In this document: positions 1-9,327 of the stretch, piece after piece
How positions within the stretch are numbered: position 1 is the stretch's first letter
Layout: each line of letters begins with the position of its first letter
Origin: UBA8389 sp035719105
GTDB lineage: Bacteria; Bacteroidota; Bacteroidia; Bacteroidales; UBA1402
Assembly: GCA_035719105.1 (NCBI GenBank)
Contig: DASTGN010000007.1
Coordinates: 124,001-188,000, forward strand
Reading direction: 5' to 3'
DNA length: 64,000 bases
Translations under genes and position numbers: made by a program
The notes under the pieces: model-generated
Told to the model about the DNA's origin: nothing
Seen by the model: only the letters and a program-made list of their open reading frames with translations
Databases searched by the model: none

Positions 1-1300
1 AGTAGTTTTCCGTATACTGGTCAACGTCCGAAAACGTTTCAGCTCCCAATAAGTCGGTGATGGTCTTGTAGTGCAGACCCTTAGTGAAACGAGCTTCGAC
101 ACCACCTGTCAATTTGATGTGATCGTCAAGCCTTTTATTCAATGTTGAATTGAACATGACCTCATTCTGGTCATTGTGTCGTTCTTCCAAAATGTAACGT
201 GCACTTTGTCCATCACGTAAAGCAAGTGCATTTGCCATATAAAGGCGATTCCAATCAATCTGAGTATTGCTGTCGTCTCCGTTGGTCCAGAGTTCCGTAT
301 AAAAGTCTTTCTGATCCTGGGTAGTCTGATAGCTTGGAAGATTACGGTAATAAGCAGGATTCGGATTGGGAGCGTTGTTGTAATTAAGAGCGGTGCTGCC
401 ATAAGAAGCAGAGCGGAAAGCCAAACCAGATATAAGTTTCAGCGTTTTATCAGGCGTCCAAAAATGCGAAAGGATAACAACAGGTTGGAAATCAGTTACA
501 ATTCTGGAATTCCGTTTCTTCCCGTCTTGCCAACCCCAGTTCGAATTGTAGGAATGTCTACCCGTGAGTTCATAAACTTCTTGTGTGGATGCACTTTGCG
601 TTCCCCGTTGGGTGGGAGCTCCAAAAGCAGTCAACACAAAGCTGTTGAACGGATTAAGCACCTTCTCAAGAGAAGCTAAATATCCCAAACTGTTGTAAAA
701 TGTGCCTTCACCATAGCCTTCGTCTGCCCAGCGATAGCCAAGAGCGCCGGTAAAAGCCCAACCATTGGCCATCAATCCAGTGGAGTATGTATAGGTTCCG
801 CGAAGTTTGTAATTACGATTGGTGTAGGCCACTGAGAAACGACTGCCTGGATTGTAGCTGCTGGCCCGAAGCAAAATGTTGGATGATCCACCAATATCAC
901 CGTAACCGAAAGAATTGTATTCTGAAGCTGTGATATCCTCCCGATTGCGAACCACATCATTCAAACCGCCCAACATTGAATAAGAAAAACGACCTCTTTC
1001 CTGGTCATTAAAAGTAATTCCATTGATGGAACTCTGCGCATATTCAGAATCAAGCCCACGTACTCGAAAACGCATGGCAGAAAAAGTATATCCGACGTTG
1101 GATGAAAACACATCACTCGAATTGGCAAGCGCTGAACTAATATTCTGACCCTGATCGCTTTCATCGTCAATCATCGACTCGTTGAACAGAAACAACCGAC
1201 TGTTGACATCCGCCGGCGTGGTAATGCTATCAACCGGATTCTGAGCGACCAGCTTGCAGGAGCATGCCAGAAAGAGCAACATCCGAACTATTCTTTTCAT
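1..1300 (-). CDS. TonB-dependent outer-membrane receptor, C-terminus cut by the window edge
   Basis: An open frame runs from an ATG at 1300 to the window start without a stop, about 433 codons. It opens with a signal peptide (MKRIVRMLLFLACSCKLVAQ). A plug-like segment follows at about residues 35-150 (MRFRVRGLDSEYAQSSING, then FGYGDIGGSSNILLRAS), and then alternating beta-strand sequence rich in Tyr, Asn and Ser. This is the pattern of a TonB-dependent receptor; the family moves substrates across the outer membrane using ExbB/ExbD/TonB. There is no N-terminal carboxypeptidase-regulatory domain, so it is not a classical SusC. The substrate is unknown. A TAACTTTG box lies upstream at 1348-1355. 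The barrel end is outside the window. Confidence 0.8.
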   Translation of the reverse strand, partial: MKRIVRMLLFLACSCKLVAQNPVDSITTPADVNSRLFLFNESMIDDESDQGQNISSALANSSDVFSSNVGYTFSAMRFRVRGLDSEYAQSSINGITFNDQERGRFSYSMLGGLNDVVRNREDITASEYNSFGYGDIGGSSNILLRASSYNPGSRFSVAYTNRNYKLRGTYTYSTGLMANGWAFTGALGYRWADEGYGEGTFYNSLGYLASLEKVLNPFNSFVLTAFGAPTQRGTQSASTQEVYELTGRHSYNSNWGWQDGKKRNSRIVTDFQPVVILSHFWTPDKTLKLISGLAFRSASYGSTALNYNNAPNPNPAYYRNLPSYQTTQDQKDFYTELWTNGDDSNTQIDWNRLYMANALALRDGQSARYILEERHNDQNEVMFNSTLNKRLDDHIKLTGGVEARFTKGLHYKTITDLLGAETFSDVDQYTENY

Positions 1301-1347
1301 ACTGAATATTATTATATGGACGGGTCTGTTTTTGTAAAAATGAAAAG

Positions 1348-1355
1348 CAAAGTTA
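1348..1355 (-). promoter_or_regulatory. Bacteroidetes -7 box of the TonB-dependent receptor gene
   Basis: Read on the minus strand the bases are TAACTTTG, a full match to TAnnTTTG, 47 bp before the receptor ATG. No convincing -33 TTTG was seen. The divergent gene at 1410 has only a weak one-mismatch box (GATATTTG, about 1378-1385). Confidence 0.5.
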
Positions 1356-1409
1356 GCAAAGATTAAAAAAGAATAACGATATTTGAATAAAAATACATAA
1401 TTCGAGAAA

Positions 1410-2450
1410 ATGATTCATCGTACCCCAATAATTATCTTTATTTTCCTCTACTGGAGCACGTTTTTATTCTCACAAGAAAAGAAATTCACCGTCGTGGCCG
1501 TTGGTTTTTATAACCAGGAAAACCTATTCGATACCATTCAGTCTGTTGGCGTGAATGATTTTGAGTTTACGCCCGATGGAGTTAAAAAGTGGAACGGAAC
1601 CAAATACTGGAAGAAAATTGAAAATATGTCCTTTGCCATTAGCAAGTTAGCCCGGGAATATTGTCCAGACGGCCCGGCTATCTTAGGAGTCTCCGAGATT
1701 GAGAACCGCAGTGTGCTCGAAGATTTGGTTCATTCGAAAAACCTGAAGTCCATCGGTTATCAAATTGTACATTACGATTCACCAGAAGCTCGCGGCGTCG
1801 ATGTGGCACTACTTTACAATCCGAAGTTGTTCACTTTAACTTCCAGCAAGGCCATTAAGTTTACCTTGCCCAATGATACCTCTTTCAAAAGTCGCGACCA
1901 ATTGTTGGTCAACGGGCTATTATTAGGAGAACCGGTCCATTTCATCGTTTGCCACTGGCCTTCCCGAAGAAATGGGGAAAAAGCCTCTCGTCACCTGCGT
2001 GAAGCGGCAGCTGAACTATCCAAAAGCATTGTCGACTCATTGCGTAAAAAAGAGCCACAAGCCAAAGTCATCCTGATGGGCGACCTGAACGACGACCCAT
2101 TCAACATCCCGATCAAAGAAACCTTGCGCGCCAGGAAGGATCCCGAAGATGTTGAGCCTGGGGACTTGTACAACCCCATGTGGCGCATTTTGGACAAAGG
2201 AATCGGTTCTTTGGGTTATCGTGGTGAGTGGAACCTATTCGACCAACTGATTCTTACCCCAGCATTTCTCGGCACCGACCGCAGCACCTTGAAATTTTGG
2301 AAGGCCGAAGTCTTCAATCGGGATTTTCTGATTCAACAAGAAGGATTGTATAAAGGTTACCCCTGGCGTACGTTCAGTGGCGATACCTTTATAGAGGGGT
2401 ACAGCGACCACTTCCCCACCTTGGTTTATTTGGTCAAAGAAGTACACTGA
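1410..2450 (+). CDS. Secreted endonuclease/exonuclease/phosphatase (EEP) family protein
   Basis: A 346-residue protein with an N-terminal hydrophobic export signal (residues 1-21, ending LFSQ). It carries the EEP-fold metal and catalytic motifs in order: QENLFDT near residue 35, GVSEIENR, VCHWPSRR, MGDLNDDP and a C-terminal SDHFP. The family cleaves phosphodiester or phosphomonoester bonds in nucleic acids, lipids or sugars; the substrate cannot be read from sequence. The signal implies periplasmic or surface location. The gene is divergent from the TonB receptor at 1300 and is followed after 34 bp by the mutarotase-like gene on the same strand. Confidence 0.85.
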   Translation: MIHRTPIIIFIFLYWSTFLFSQEKKFTVVAVGFYNQENLFDTIQSVGVNDFEFTPDGVKKWNGTKYWKKIENMSFAISKLAREYCPDGPAILGVSEIENRSVLEDLVHSKNLKSIGYQIVHYDSPEARGVDVALLYNPKLFTLTSSKAIKFTLPNDTSFKSRDQLLVNGLLLGEPVHFIVCHWPSRRNGEKASRHLREAAAELSKSIVDSLRKKEPQAKVILMGDLNDDPFNIPIKETLRARKDPEDVEPGDLYNPMWRILDKGIGSLGYRGEWNLFDQLILTPAFLGTDRSTLKFWKAEVFNRDFLIQQEGLYKGYPWRTFSGDTFIEGYSDHFPTLVYLVKEVH

Positions 2451-2484
2451 CGAAATTCACACATTAAAATAATTACATTCATTT

Positions 2485-2874
2485 ATGGAAACAAAAGAAA
2501 ACGGCTATCCAGTCAAGATTTACACTCAACCCGTCAAACGCTATTGCCAAACCCTTGACTTGAAAGACGATCCAGCTCTGATTTCGGAATATGTATTACG
2601 TCATAGCAAAGCAAAAGCTTGGCCCGAAATCATCAACGGCATTCGCGAAGTAGGCATTCTCGAAATGGAAATCTTCATCTTAGGAACCCGTTTGTTCATG
2701 ATTGTCGAAACACCGTTGGACTTTGAATGGGAAACCGCTATGACCAAACTTGCTGGACTGCCCCGACAAGCTGAGTGGGAAGACTATATGTCCATCTTCC
2801 AAATGTCCAAACCGGGAGCTTCCTCTGCCGAAAAATGGCAGTTGATGGACAAGATTTTCAACCTTTACGATTAA
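2485..2874 (+). CDS. L-rhamnose mutarotase family protein (DUF718)
   Basis: A 129-residue cytosolic protein with the family pattern YVLRHSKAKAWPEI, a central GILEMEIFILGTRLFMIVET strand-helix block and a late aromatic region (AEWEDYMSIF). The family interconverts alpha and beta anomers of L-rhamnose. It is somewhat longer than the usual roughly 105-residue enzyme. No other rhamnose genes are nearby, so the physiological sugar is an inference. Its TAA stop ends at 2874, directly abutting the stop of feoAB at 2875, so nothing separates the two converging genes. Confidence 0.8.
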   Translation: METKENGYPVKIYTQPVKRYCQTLDLKDDPALISEYVLRHSKAKAWPEIINGIREVGILEMEIFILGTRLFMIVETPLDFEWETAMTKLAGLPRQAEWEDYMSIFQMSKPGASSAEKWQLMDKIFNLYD

Positions 2875-5424
2875 TCAAAAGAAAATCAGCGCAATTCGGT
2901 AAACGACAAAGGAGGTTACCCAAGCCAATGCTACAGTGTATGCAATGGTGAAGAAGCCCCATTTCCAGCTACCCGATTCATTCTTGATTGCCGTAATCGT
3001 TGCGAAACAAGGAAAATATAGCAACACGAATACCATCAGCGAAAGTGCTACTGCAGGATTGAAGACATGGCTTCCATCGGCATACGTATCCTCCTTCATT
3101 CGTTGTCCTATGGCAACCTCGTTGTCCTTGCCGGTATAAAGCACTCCTAACGTGCTAACCACCACTTCTTTGGCAGATATTCCAGAAACAATGGATACTC
3201 CGATTTTCCAGTCAAAACCCAATGGTTTTATGGCTGGCTCAACAAACTTGCCCACTTGTCCGATAAATGAATTTTCTTGTTGAACGATGCGACTGGCTTC
3301 TGAATGGGTTTTGTTGTATTCTGCGTTCTGAGGAAAATAACCCAAGAACCAAATTAATATCGAAGCCACCAGAATGACCGAACCCATCTTTTTCAAGTAT
3401 TGTGCCCCTTTTTCCCACATGTGCCTGGTAATGGACTTTATGGTCGGAACCCGATAAGGAGGCAATTCCATTACAAAAGGCATGTCTTCGCGGTGGAAGA
3501 AAAAACGTTTGAATATTCGTGCAAATAATACAGCTAACAGGATTCCGAGCAAATAGATTCCAAACAAGACCAAACCAGCATGGTTAGGGAAAAAGGCGCC
3601 TGCAAGCAAAAGATAGACTGGCAGTCTGGCGCTGCAAGACATCAAAGGTGTCACCAACATGGTGATCATCCTCGAGTTACGATTTTCGATGGTTCGGGTA
3701 GAGAGAATGGCAGGCACCGTACAACCAAAACCCATTATCATAGGGATAAACGACTTGCCGTGCAGTCCCATTTTATGCATGATTTTGTCCATGATGAAAG
3801 CCGCTCGAGCCATATAACCAGAGTCTTCCATAAATGAAATAAACAGATACAAAATCAAGATGTTAGGCAGAAAGACGATGACACCACCTACTCCGCCGAT
3901 GATTCCATGAACCAAAAGATCCTTGAGCGGACCAGCATTGAGTAGACTATCGACAAAGTTGGACAAAGCTCCGACGGCCGCTTCGATCCAACCCATAGGA
4001 TATTTGCCCAGCACAAATGTGCACTCAAACATGACAAACATGAATAACAAAAAAATTGGATAGCTCAGGTACTTATTAAGCACCAACAAATCTATTTTCT
4101 TTGTTTTGTCGGATTTTGGTTTTTTGCCTTCCCGATAGGTTTCGGCTAGTGCTCCAGCAATGAAACCATATTTGGCATTGGTTATGGCAGACTCAGGATC
4201 CTCTTTTAACTTTTCTGTGATGATTTTTGCAGAACGGTCTCTGGCATTGAAAATATCCAAAGCATTGTCTAAGGGAGCAATCAGTTTTTCAATTTTTTGG
4301 TCGCCTTCCAACATTTTGATGGCTAGGTAACGCATGGAATAATGGGCTCGAAGCGCGTCGTTTTTCACCAACTCTTCACGAACTACCTGAATGGCTTTCT
4401 CAATGACGGGCCCATGGTTCACATGAATGTGCCTGGTCATGATACCAACCAGGTACTGATGTTCGTGTTGATGCTCCGTTTGTTCTTCTGGTTGCTCAAT
4501 CAGTTTAGCATCTTCCTTGATCTCTTCAATCGTATCGTGCTCTAAATCATGCTGATGGTAATAATCATGCAGTTCTTGAAGGCTTTTCAGGTTCAACTCG
4601 CCATCGCTTGTAAACAAATCACTGCCTTCGTATACCTTGATGATGACGTGAAAAAGGGTATCCAGACCCCAACCTTTTTTCCCAATGGTCGGAATGACCG
4701 GCGAACCGAGTAACTTGCTTAGTTGAAGATAATCTAATTTGTTGCCTGCCTCCTGCATTTCATCGAACATGTTCAGGGCTATTACCAAACGAATGTTCAT
4801 ATCAATGAGTTGGGTCGTCAAAAACAGATTTCGTTCCAAATTGGATCCGTCCAAAACGTTCACGACTACGTCTGGAGATTCCTCTACGATGTGCCTTCGA
4901 ACATAGACTTCTTCGGGTGAATAAGCTGACAGCGAATACGTTCCCGGTAAATCAACAATCGTAAAAGTATAATCTCTGAATTGAAAACGGCCTTCTTTGG
5001 CATCGACGGTTACGCCGCTGTAATTGCCTACATGTTCGTGGGAACCAGATGCTTGGTTGAAAATGGAGGTTTTGCCACAGTTGGGATTTCCTACCAAGGC
5101 GATGCGGATGTGCTTGCGTTTTTTTAGCGCAATTTTACGAAGTTCGTCTTCGTTTAAAATGCCGTTAAATAAATCGATTTCAGATGATTCAACCAATTCA
5201 CGGTTGCTAACCACCTCAATATTATCGGCTTCACTACGACGTAGCGAAACCTCATATTGCATGACTTTGTATTTGACAGGATCCAGTAGAGGGGCACTTT
5301 GGAGGGCTTCCACCACTTTTCCCCTTACAAAACCCATTTCTATGATACGTTTGCGGAAACCTCCGTGTCCAAGCACTTTGACAATGACCGCTTGATCGCC
5401 GGTCTTCAGTTCGGAAAGCCTCAT
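2875..5424 (-). CDS. feoB: Fused FeoA-FeoB ferrous iron transporter
   Basis: 849 residues. Residues 1-75 are a FeoA SH3-like domain (MRLSELKTGD opening). Residues 105-270 form the FeoB G domain: G1 GNPNCGKT near 112-119, G3 DLPGTYSL, and NMFD in the G4 position as usual in FeoB. The rest is a multi-spanning membrane part with the two Gate motifs (GCTVPAILSTRTIENR and SARLPVYLLLAGAFF). FeoB imports Fe2+ across the inner membrane using GTP hydrolysis. The A-B fusion is common in Bacteroidetes. The linker between G domain and membrane part, roughly residues 285-335, is rich in His and acidic residues, possibly metal-binding. The gene has its own promoter at 5451-5458. Confidence 0.97.
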   Translation of the reverse strand: MRLSELKTGDQAVIVKVLGHGGFRKRIIEMGFVRGKVVEALQSAPLLDPVKYKVMQYEVSLRRSEADNIEVVSNRELVESSEIDLFNGILNEDELRKIALKKRKHIRIALVGNPNCGKTSIFNQASGSHEHVGNYSGVTVDAKEGRFQFRDYTFTIVDLPGTYSLSAYSPEEVYVRRHIVEESPDVVVNVLDGSNLERNLFLTTQLIDMNIRLVIALNMFDEMQEAGNKLDYLQLSKLLGSPVIPTIGKKGWGLDTLFHVIIKVYEGSDLFTSDGELNLKSLQELHDYYHQHDLEHDTIEEIKEDAKLIEQPEEQTEHQHEHQYLVGIMTRHIHVNHGPVIEKAIQVVREELVKNDALRAHYSMRYLAIKMLEGDQKIEKLIAPLDNALDIFNARDRSAKIITEKLKEDPESAITNAKYGFIAGALAETYREGKKPKSDKTKKIDLLVLNKYLSYPIFLLFMFVMFECTFVLGKYPMGWIEAAVGALSNFVDSLLNAGPLKDLLVHGIIGGVGGVIVFLPNILILYLFISFMEDSGYMARAAFIMDKIMHKMGLHGKSFIPMIMGFGCTVPAILSTRTIENRNSRMITMLVTPLMSCSARLPVYLLLAGAFFPNHAGLVLFGIYLLGILLAVLFARIFKRFFFHREDMPFVMELPPYRVPTIKSITRHMWEKGAQYLKKMGSVILVASILIWFLGYFPQNAEYNKTHSEASRIVQQENSFIGQVGKFVEPAIKPLGFDWKIGVSIVSGISAKEVVVSTLGVLYTGKDNEVAIGQRMKEDTYADGSHVFNPAVALSLMVFVLLYFPCFATITAIKNESGSWKWGFFTIAYTVALAWVTSFVVYRIALIFF

Positions 5425-5450
5425 CCCAAGGTTGTTTTAAATTAACTACA

Positions 5451-5458
5451 CAAAAGTA
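5451..5458 (-). promoter_or_regulatory. -7 box of feoAB
   Basis: Minus strand TACTTTTG matches TAnnTTTG and lies 27 bp before the feoAB ATG. It lies between the end of the fimbrial operon (5503) and feoAB, so feoAB need not depend on read-through. Confidence 0.5.
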
Positions 5459-5502
5459 GTATCTGTCGGGATAGGAAGCAATACCCATTTATCGGTAATC
5501 GA

Positions 5503-5847
5503 CTATTTGGCTTTTAAGTTGATAGCTTTTAGTTCAGCATTTTCATTTTCGTAAACAAATACGTCGAAATTATTCTTGATCGGCAAAATGAATCGTTGAG
5601 GATGTACGGGAACCAAAAGTATGCGATTTTCATCAGGGGAGTATCCACCAAAAATGGCACTGACAGTATTCAAGTCTTCGCCAGTAATCTCAGCATACTG
5701 AACCACTTCAGGATTATAAGGTTGACCCCTATCGTTGATGCCAAAATAATCTTTGACATGGCTCATGAATAATAGAAACATAGCGGAATCCATTCTCCAA
5801 AATGCATTCTGTCTATCCAAATATATAAAACAATCATTCTTTCCCAT
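5503..5847 (-). CDS. Hypothetical protein, last gene of the chaperone-usher operon
   Basis: 114 residues, no signal peptide and no membrane segment, so probably cytosolic. I do not recognise a family. It starts MGKNDCFIYLDRQ and contains a compact mixed alpha/beta pattern (ILLVPVHPQRFILPI, then FDVFVYENENAELKAIN). It begins only 3 bp after the stop of the usher-like gene, which argues strongly for translation with it. A cytosolic protein at the end of a pilus operon could be regulatory or simply a hitch-hiker; the sequence does not decide. Confidence 0.6.
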   Translation of the reverse strand: MGKNDCFIYLDRQNAFWRMDSAMFLLFMSHVKDYFGINDRGQPYNPEVVQYAEITGEDLNTVSAIFGGYSPDENRILLVPVHPQRFILPIKNNFDVFVYENENAELKAINLKAK

Positions 5848-5850
5848 GAT

Positions 5851-8800
5851 TCATCCTTTCTTTATAAAACCTTTTGAATAAAGCATTTCTGCATCGTGCA
5901 ATGCATCAGCTTGACTCTTATAATAACCTACCTGGACTTTAACCCAAGGAGCAATAGTGACTAAATAGATGCCTCCCTTAAATTGACCTTTTAATCGATT
6001 TGCGTATTGAACGGCATGTGTCAATGATTTAAAAGCAGCAACCTGAAACCAATATGAATTTCCACTTTTATACATCAGGCACCATGATGGAACATTTTCA
6101 CATCGCACAGCCGCACTAAAATCAACATTTACGACAGGTGATTTCAAAAAGGGCACAACGGTCTGATTGGCAATTGAAACAGAAGCTTTTTTGGCAACCG
6201 GATTGGGATTGATCTTAGATATTGGTGAAACCAACTGGGCACCGCTTTTCTGGGTGGGCCTCGAAGTCTGTTCAGGTGCGTCCCTGATCACATCCTCCAA
6301 AGGCCTTTCTGCCTTCTCCGTCACTAAAATCTTTTTCAATTTGACACGTCTGTTCAATGCTTTTTCCTTAGCTGTTTTGTTTGCATTGACCAACTTACTT
6401 TCACCGAAAGCACTGGTTTTTATGCGATTTGCATCAACACCGTCTTTGATAAGAATTCTTTTGACTGCCAATGCTCGTTTGTTACTCAGATACAAGTTAT
6501 ACCATTCATTGCCATCAGAGTCTGTGTGGCCCTGAACATCAATTCCTATCTGAAGATTGGAAGGTTTATTCAGATTAATTGCCAATTTCTTCAGTGAATC
6601 AAGATACGATTTCTTGACAGTGGCATTGTTCACATCGAACAATAGGGTGAAGAATTCCAGCGTGTCCACTTGGAATGAATCTTGCATCACCGTATTCGAT
6701 TCTAAAACTCCAGGAATAGATTCTAATATGGGTTCAGTCAGCGTAGGTTTCTTAACCAATTCAATGGTGCCGGCATCAACCACATCTCCATCTGGGTTTT
6801 CCAAAACTGAAACAAAGATTGGTGATGCATTAAATTTCAATATGTCCATCTGCATGGAATCCACAAACACCTTATAATCACCAGGTTTAAAACCTATGAA
6901 ATTGAAATAGCCGTCCGATTCTGTCAGAACTTTGGCTATCACGTTGTCCTTTTTGTCGGTTATTCGCACGATAATGCGCCCTATACCCTTACCTGATTCA
7001 TCTGCCACCATTCCAGAGATTTCAGCCATCGGTTGAACCGGCAACATGATTATTTTGAATTGATTTGGGTCAGTAGTTACTTTCATGGACTTGGTATTGA
7101 GTCTCAAAGAAACGTTGTCAAATCCAGATTCGTCCAATGTCAGGATGTAGTCGGTAAACGGTTCCAATCCCACAATACGAATGATGGAGTCTTGGTCGCG
7201 CTGCATGATTTGCCCCCCCGTACTACGAATTTTCAAACCTTTCGTATACGGTTCTTTCTTGTCCTTGATCCCATTGAAGTTCATATCAATGAATGGGATG
7301 ATGGAAATGCCACTCCGACCAACGGCATTCCGACGGTCAGTAATCACGTAATTATCACCACTGTTGAACGCAAAACTTCCAGAAGCGCCTTCCGACATTT
7401 GGTATCTTGAGTTGGAAGCCGACACAGAGGCATTTGTCGACATGTAAGGCAAATCATAACGGAAGGTAAAGCTGACACTCTGATTGTTTGTCAAAAAATT
7501 GTTTTCCAATTTTAATGATCCATGGCCATTGGCAAACAGTTTTCGATCAAATTCAAGACGTAGGGATATGAGTTGTTTGAATATATAATTGTATTGTGCC
7601 GTAGATCGTATGTTCAAATCGTTCCGCAACTTGGTGGCAAGGGTCAAATTTCCATATAAGTTCATGGAGTTGGCTGCAGAGATATTCGCAAAATTGGTAA
7701 AGATCATGCTGTAATTCTTGTAGTTGTTTGACCACATGACCTCTGCCGAACTGTAAGAAAAGGAATCATAGACGTTTTGGCGGAAAGAAGAACGAAGACT
7801 GCTGGTAATGTTGCGGAAACGCATCGGAATGGAAAGGCTAGCCGACCGCTCTTCCAAATAATTGTAAATAATTGCCTCTTGCCCAGGCACATACTTGGAA
7901 TATGAAAGATCCAAAATAATATTTTTAGGAAAACTGTAGTTCATCGAAATCCTGGAACGTACCTGATGCGCATATTCACCGATCATCAACAGATTGGAGA
8001 ATGGCTGAAAAGTGAAGTTCAAAAAAGGCACTTCCGGTCGATTGGCAATGGAGGTCAAGTATTCAACACCACCCCCTAGTGTCAACGTTCTGGACAGACC
8101 ATAGTTGAATTCTGCCTTGGCAAAACGGGCACTAATGGAATCCAATAATATTCCTCCACTCACTTTATATTCAAATTCTCCCTTGGGGAGCAAATTAAAC
8201 GGCATATTATACGTCTTTTGTTCCGAGCGGATTTCACCACTGGGACCATAAAACCGGAGTACGATGTTGCTGCTGCCATATACTATAGGAACCTTAAAGG
8301 AGTAAAACCCGGATGCATCGGCTCTTGTATACGAAATCAATTGATTATTCAGATAAAGTTCAACAACCCAATCGGGATCAGTGTGATCGGAAATTGTGTA
8401 ATTTCCCAAAGCCTTACGAAGGGTCGTCAAGGCATTGGTTACCATGAATCCGTCAACCGGAGATAAAACGGATGAAATGGACGGTGTGGCGATACGACCG
8501 ATCTGCACTTGACGGATGATTTTTGCGCTGTTATCCGCCCAACGCCAATAATATTGTTGTTGATTCCGTTTCATTCCATATATTGTGGAATAATTCAGCC
8601 AAACATTGGTTTCACCTCCTAAAAGCTCTGCTCCTCCACCTATTTCCACTCGGGAATCTGTAATACCATCGTTGGATTGTGTCGAAGCGACCGACCAGTC
8701 GAGCATTTCACCCTTGAACCAGTGATAATCTCTTTTCATGATCGTGTCGTATACAGCATTTTCACCCCCGGTAATTCGCAGGTTCTCGCGTTGCTTCTCC

Positions 8801-9288
8801 TGTTTCATAAATTTGAACAGTGGCAATTCGAATGGCGAAGTAAATTGAATGGATAATGATCGGTTGTTGAATACCATATCGAATCCAAAGGCGCGTTTAA
8901 AGACGGTTGTACTCAAATAAAGAATTCCCACATCGGAGGTTGCTTCCTCGCTGCTGATTGGATAGGTTTTATCCTTGAATTGAACGAACTTTTTCAGATT
9001 GTTGATCTCAAAACTTTTTGTTTCATCTTCAAAAAAGCCTTTGATGACCTGTCCATCGGGGCTCACTTTGTTGGGGACCTTCAAAAAGTCAAAGAGTTCG
9101 CCGACTGGCAACATAACCACATCAGGGTTTTTATACATTGCAGGAATCGTCATCCGATAAGTTCTGTCGAATATGACAGACATATCCAGGGATTCATATT
9201 GGTTTTCAGAGTCAACTTCTTGTCCCCAAGCGAGTATGCTTGCAAATAGAAAGCAAACCAGAAGGGGTACTTTAAGTATTAACTTCAT
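5851..9288 (-). CDS. Usher-like outer-membrane barrel fused to OmpA and SPOR domains
   Basis: 1145 residues. Signal peptide 1-22 (ending LAWGQ). An N-terminal globular domain follows (about 30-160, with VMLPVGELFDFLKVP). A barrel region of about 170-660 holds a plug-like stretch near 305-370: WVVELYLNNQLIS, then GFYSFKVPIVYGSSNIVLRF, YGPSGE and LLPKGEFEYKVSGG. This is the order of motifs seen before and in the plug of FimD/PapC/CsuD ushers. At about 660 comes DMNFNGIKDKKEP and a carboxypeptidase-regulatory-like domain (to about 830). Residues 875-990 are an OmpA peptidoglycan-binding domain (VQGHTDSDG, NKRALAVKRIL, NRRVKL). Residues 1075-1145 are a SPOR domain (YWFQVAAFKS, WVKVQVGYYKS). The role inferred from context is to secrete and assemble the DUF4402 subunits upstream. 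The usher call is by motif order, without an alignment. The OmpA and SPOR calls are firm. Confidence 0.75.
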   Translation of the reverse strand: MKLILKVPLLVCFLFASILAWGQEVDSENQYESLDMSVIFDRTYRMTIPAMYKNPDVVMLPVGELFDFLKVPNKVSPDGQVIKGFFEDETKSFEINNLKKFVQFKDKTYPISSEEATSDVGILYLSTTVFKRAFGFDMVFNNRSLSIQFTSPFELPLFKFMKQEKQRENLRITGGENAVYDTIMKRDYHWFKGEMLDWSVASTQSNDGITDSRVEIGGGAELLGGETNVWLNYSTIYGMKRNQQQYYWRWADNSAKIIRQVQIGRIATPSISSVLSPVDGFMVTNALTTLRKALGNYTISDHTDPDWVVELYLNNQLISYTRADASGFYSFKVPIVYGSSNIVLRFYGPSGEIRSEQKTYNMPFNLLPKGEFEYKVSGGILLDSISARFAKAEFNYGLSRTLTLGGGVEYLTSIANRPEVPFLNFTFQPFSNLLMIGEYAHQVRSRISMNYSFPKNIILDLSYSKYVPGQEAIIYNYLEERSASLSIPMRFRNITSSLRSSFRQNVYDSFSYSSAEVMWSNNYKNYSMIFTNFANISAANSMNLYGNLTLATKLRNDLNIRSTAQYNYIFKQLISLRLEFDRKLFANGHGSLKLENNFLTNNQSVSFTFRYDLPYMSTNASVSASNSRYQMSEGASGSFAFNSGDNYVITDRRNAVGRSGISIIPFIDMNFNGIKDKKEPYTKGLKIRSTGGQIMQRDQDSIIRIVGLEPFTDYILTLDESGFDNVSLRLNTKSMKVTTDPNQFKIIMLPVQPMAEISGMVADESGKGIGRIIVRITDKKDNVIAKVLTESDGYFNFIGFKPGDYKVFVDSMQMDILKFNASPIFVSVLENPDGDVVDAGTIELVKKPTLTEPILESIPGVLESNTVMQDSFQVDTLEFFTLLFDVNNATVKKSYLDSLKKLAINLNKPSNLQIGIDVQGHTDSDGNEWYNLYLSNKRALAVKRILIKDGVDANRIKTSAFGESKLVNANKTAKEKALNRRVKLKKILVTEKAERPLEDVIRDAPEQTSRPTQKSGAQLVSPISKINPNPVAKKASVSIANQTVVPFLKSPVVNVDFSAAVRCENVPSWCLMYKSGNSYWFQVAAFKSLTHAVQYANRLKGQFKGGIYLVTIAPWVKVQVGYYKSQADALHDAEMLYSKGFIKKG

Positions 9289-9327
9289 TTATAGAAAACC
9301 ATTATTTCACATCCTACGACTGAAGGC

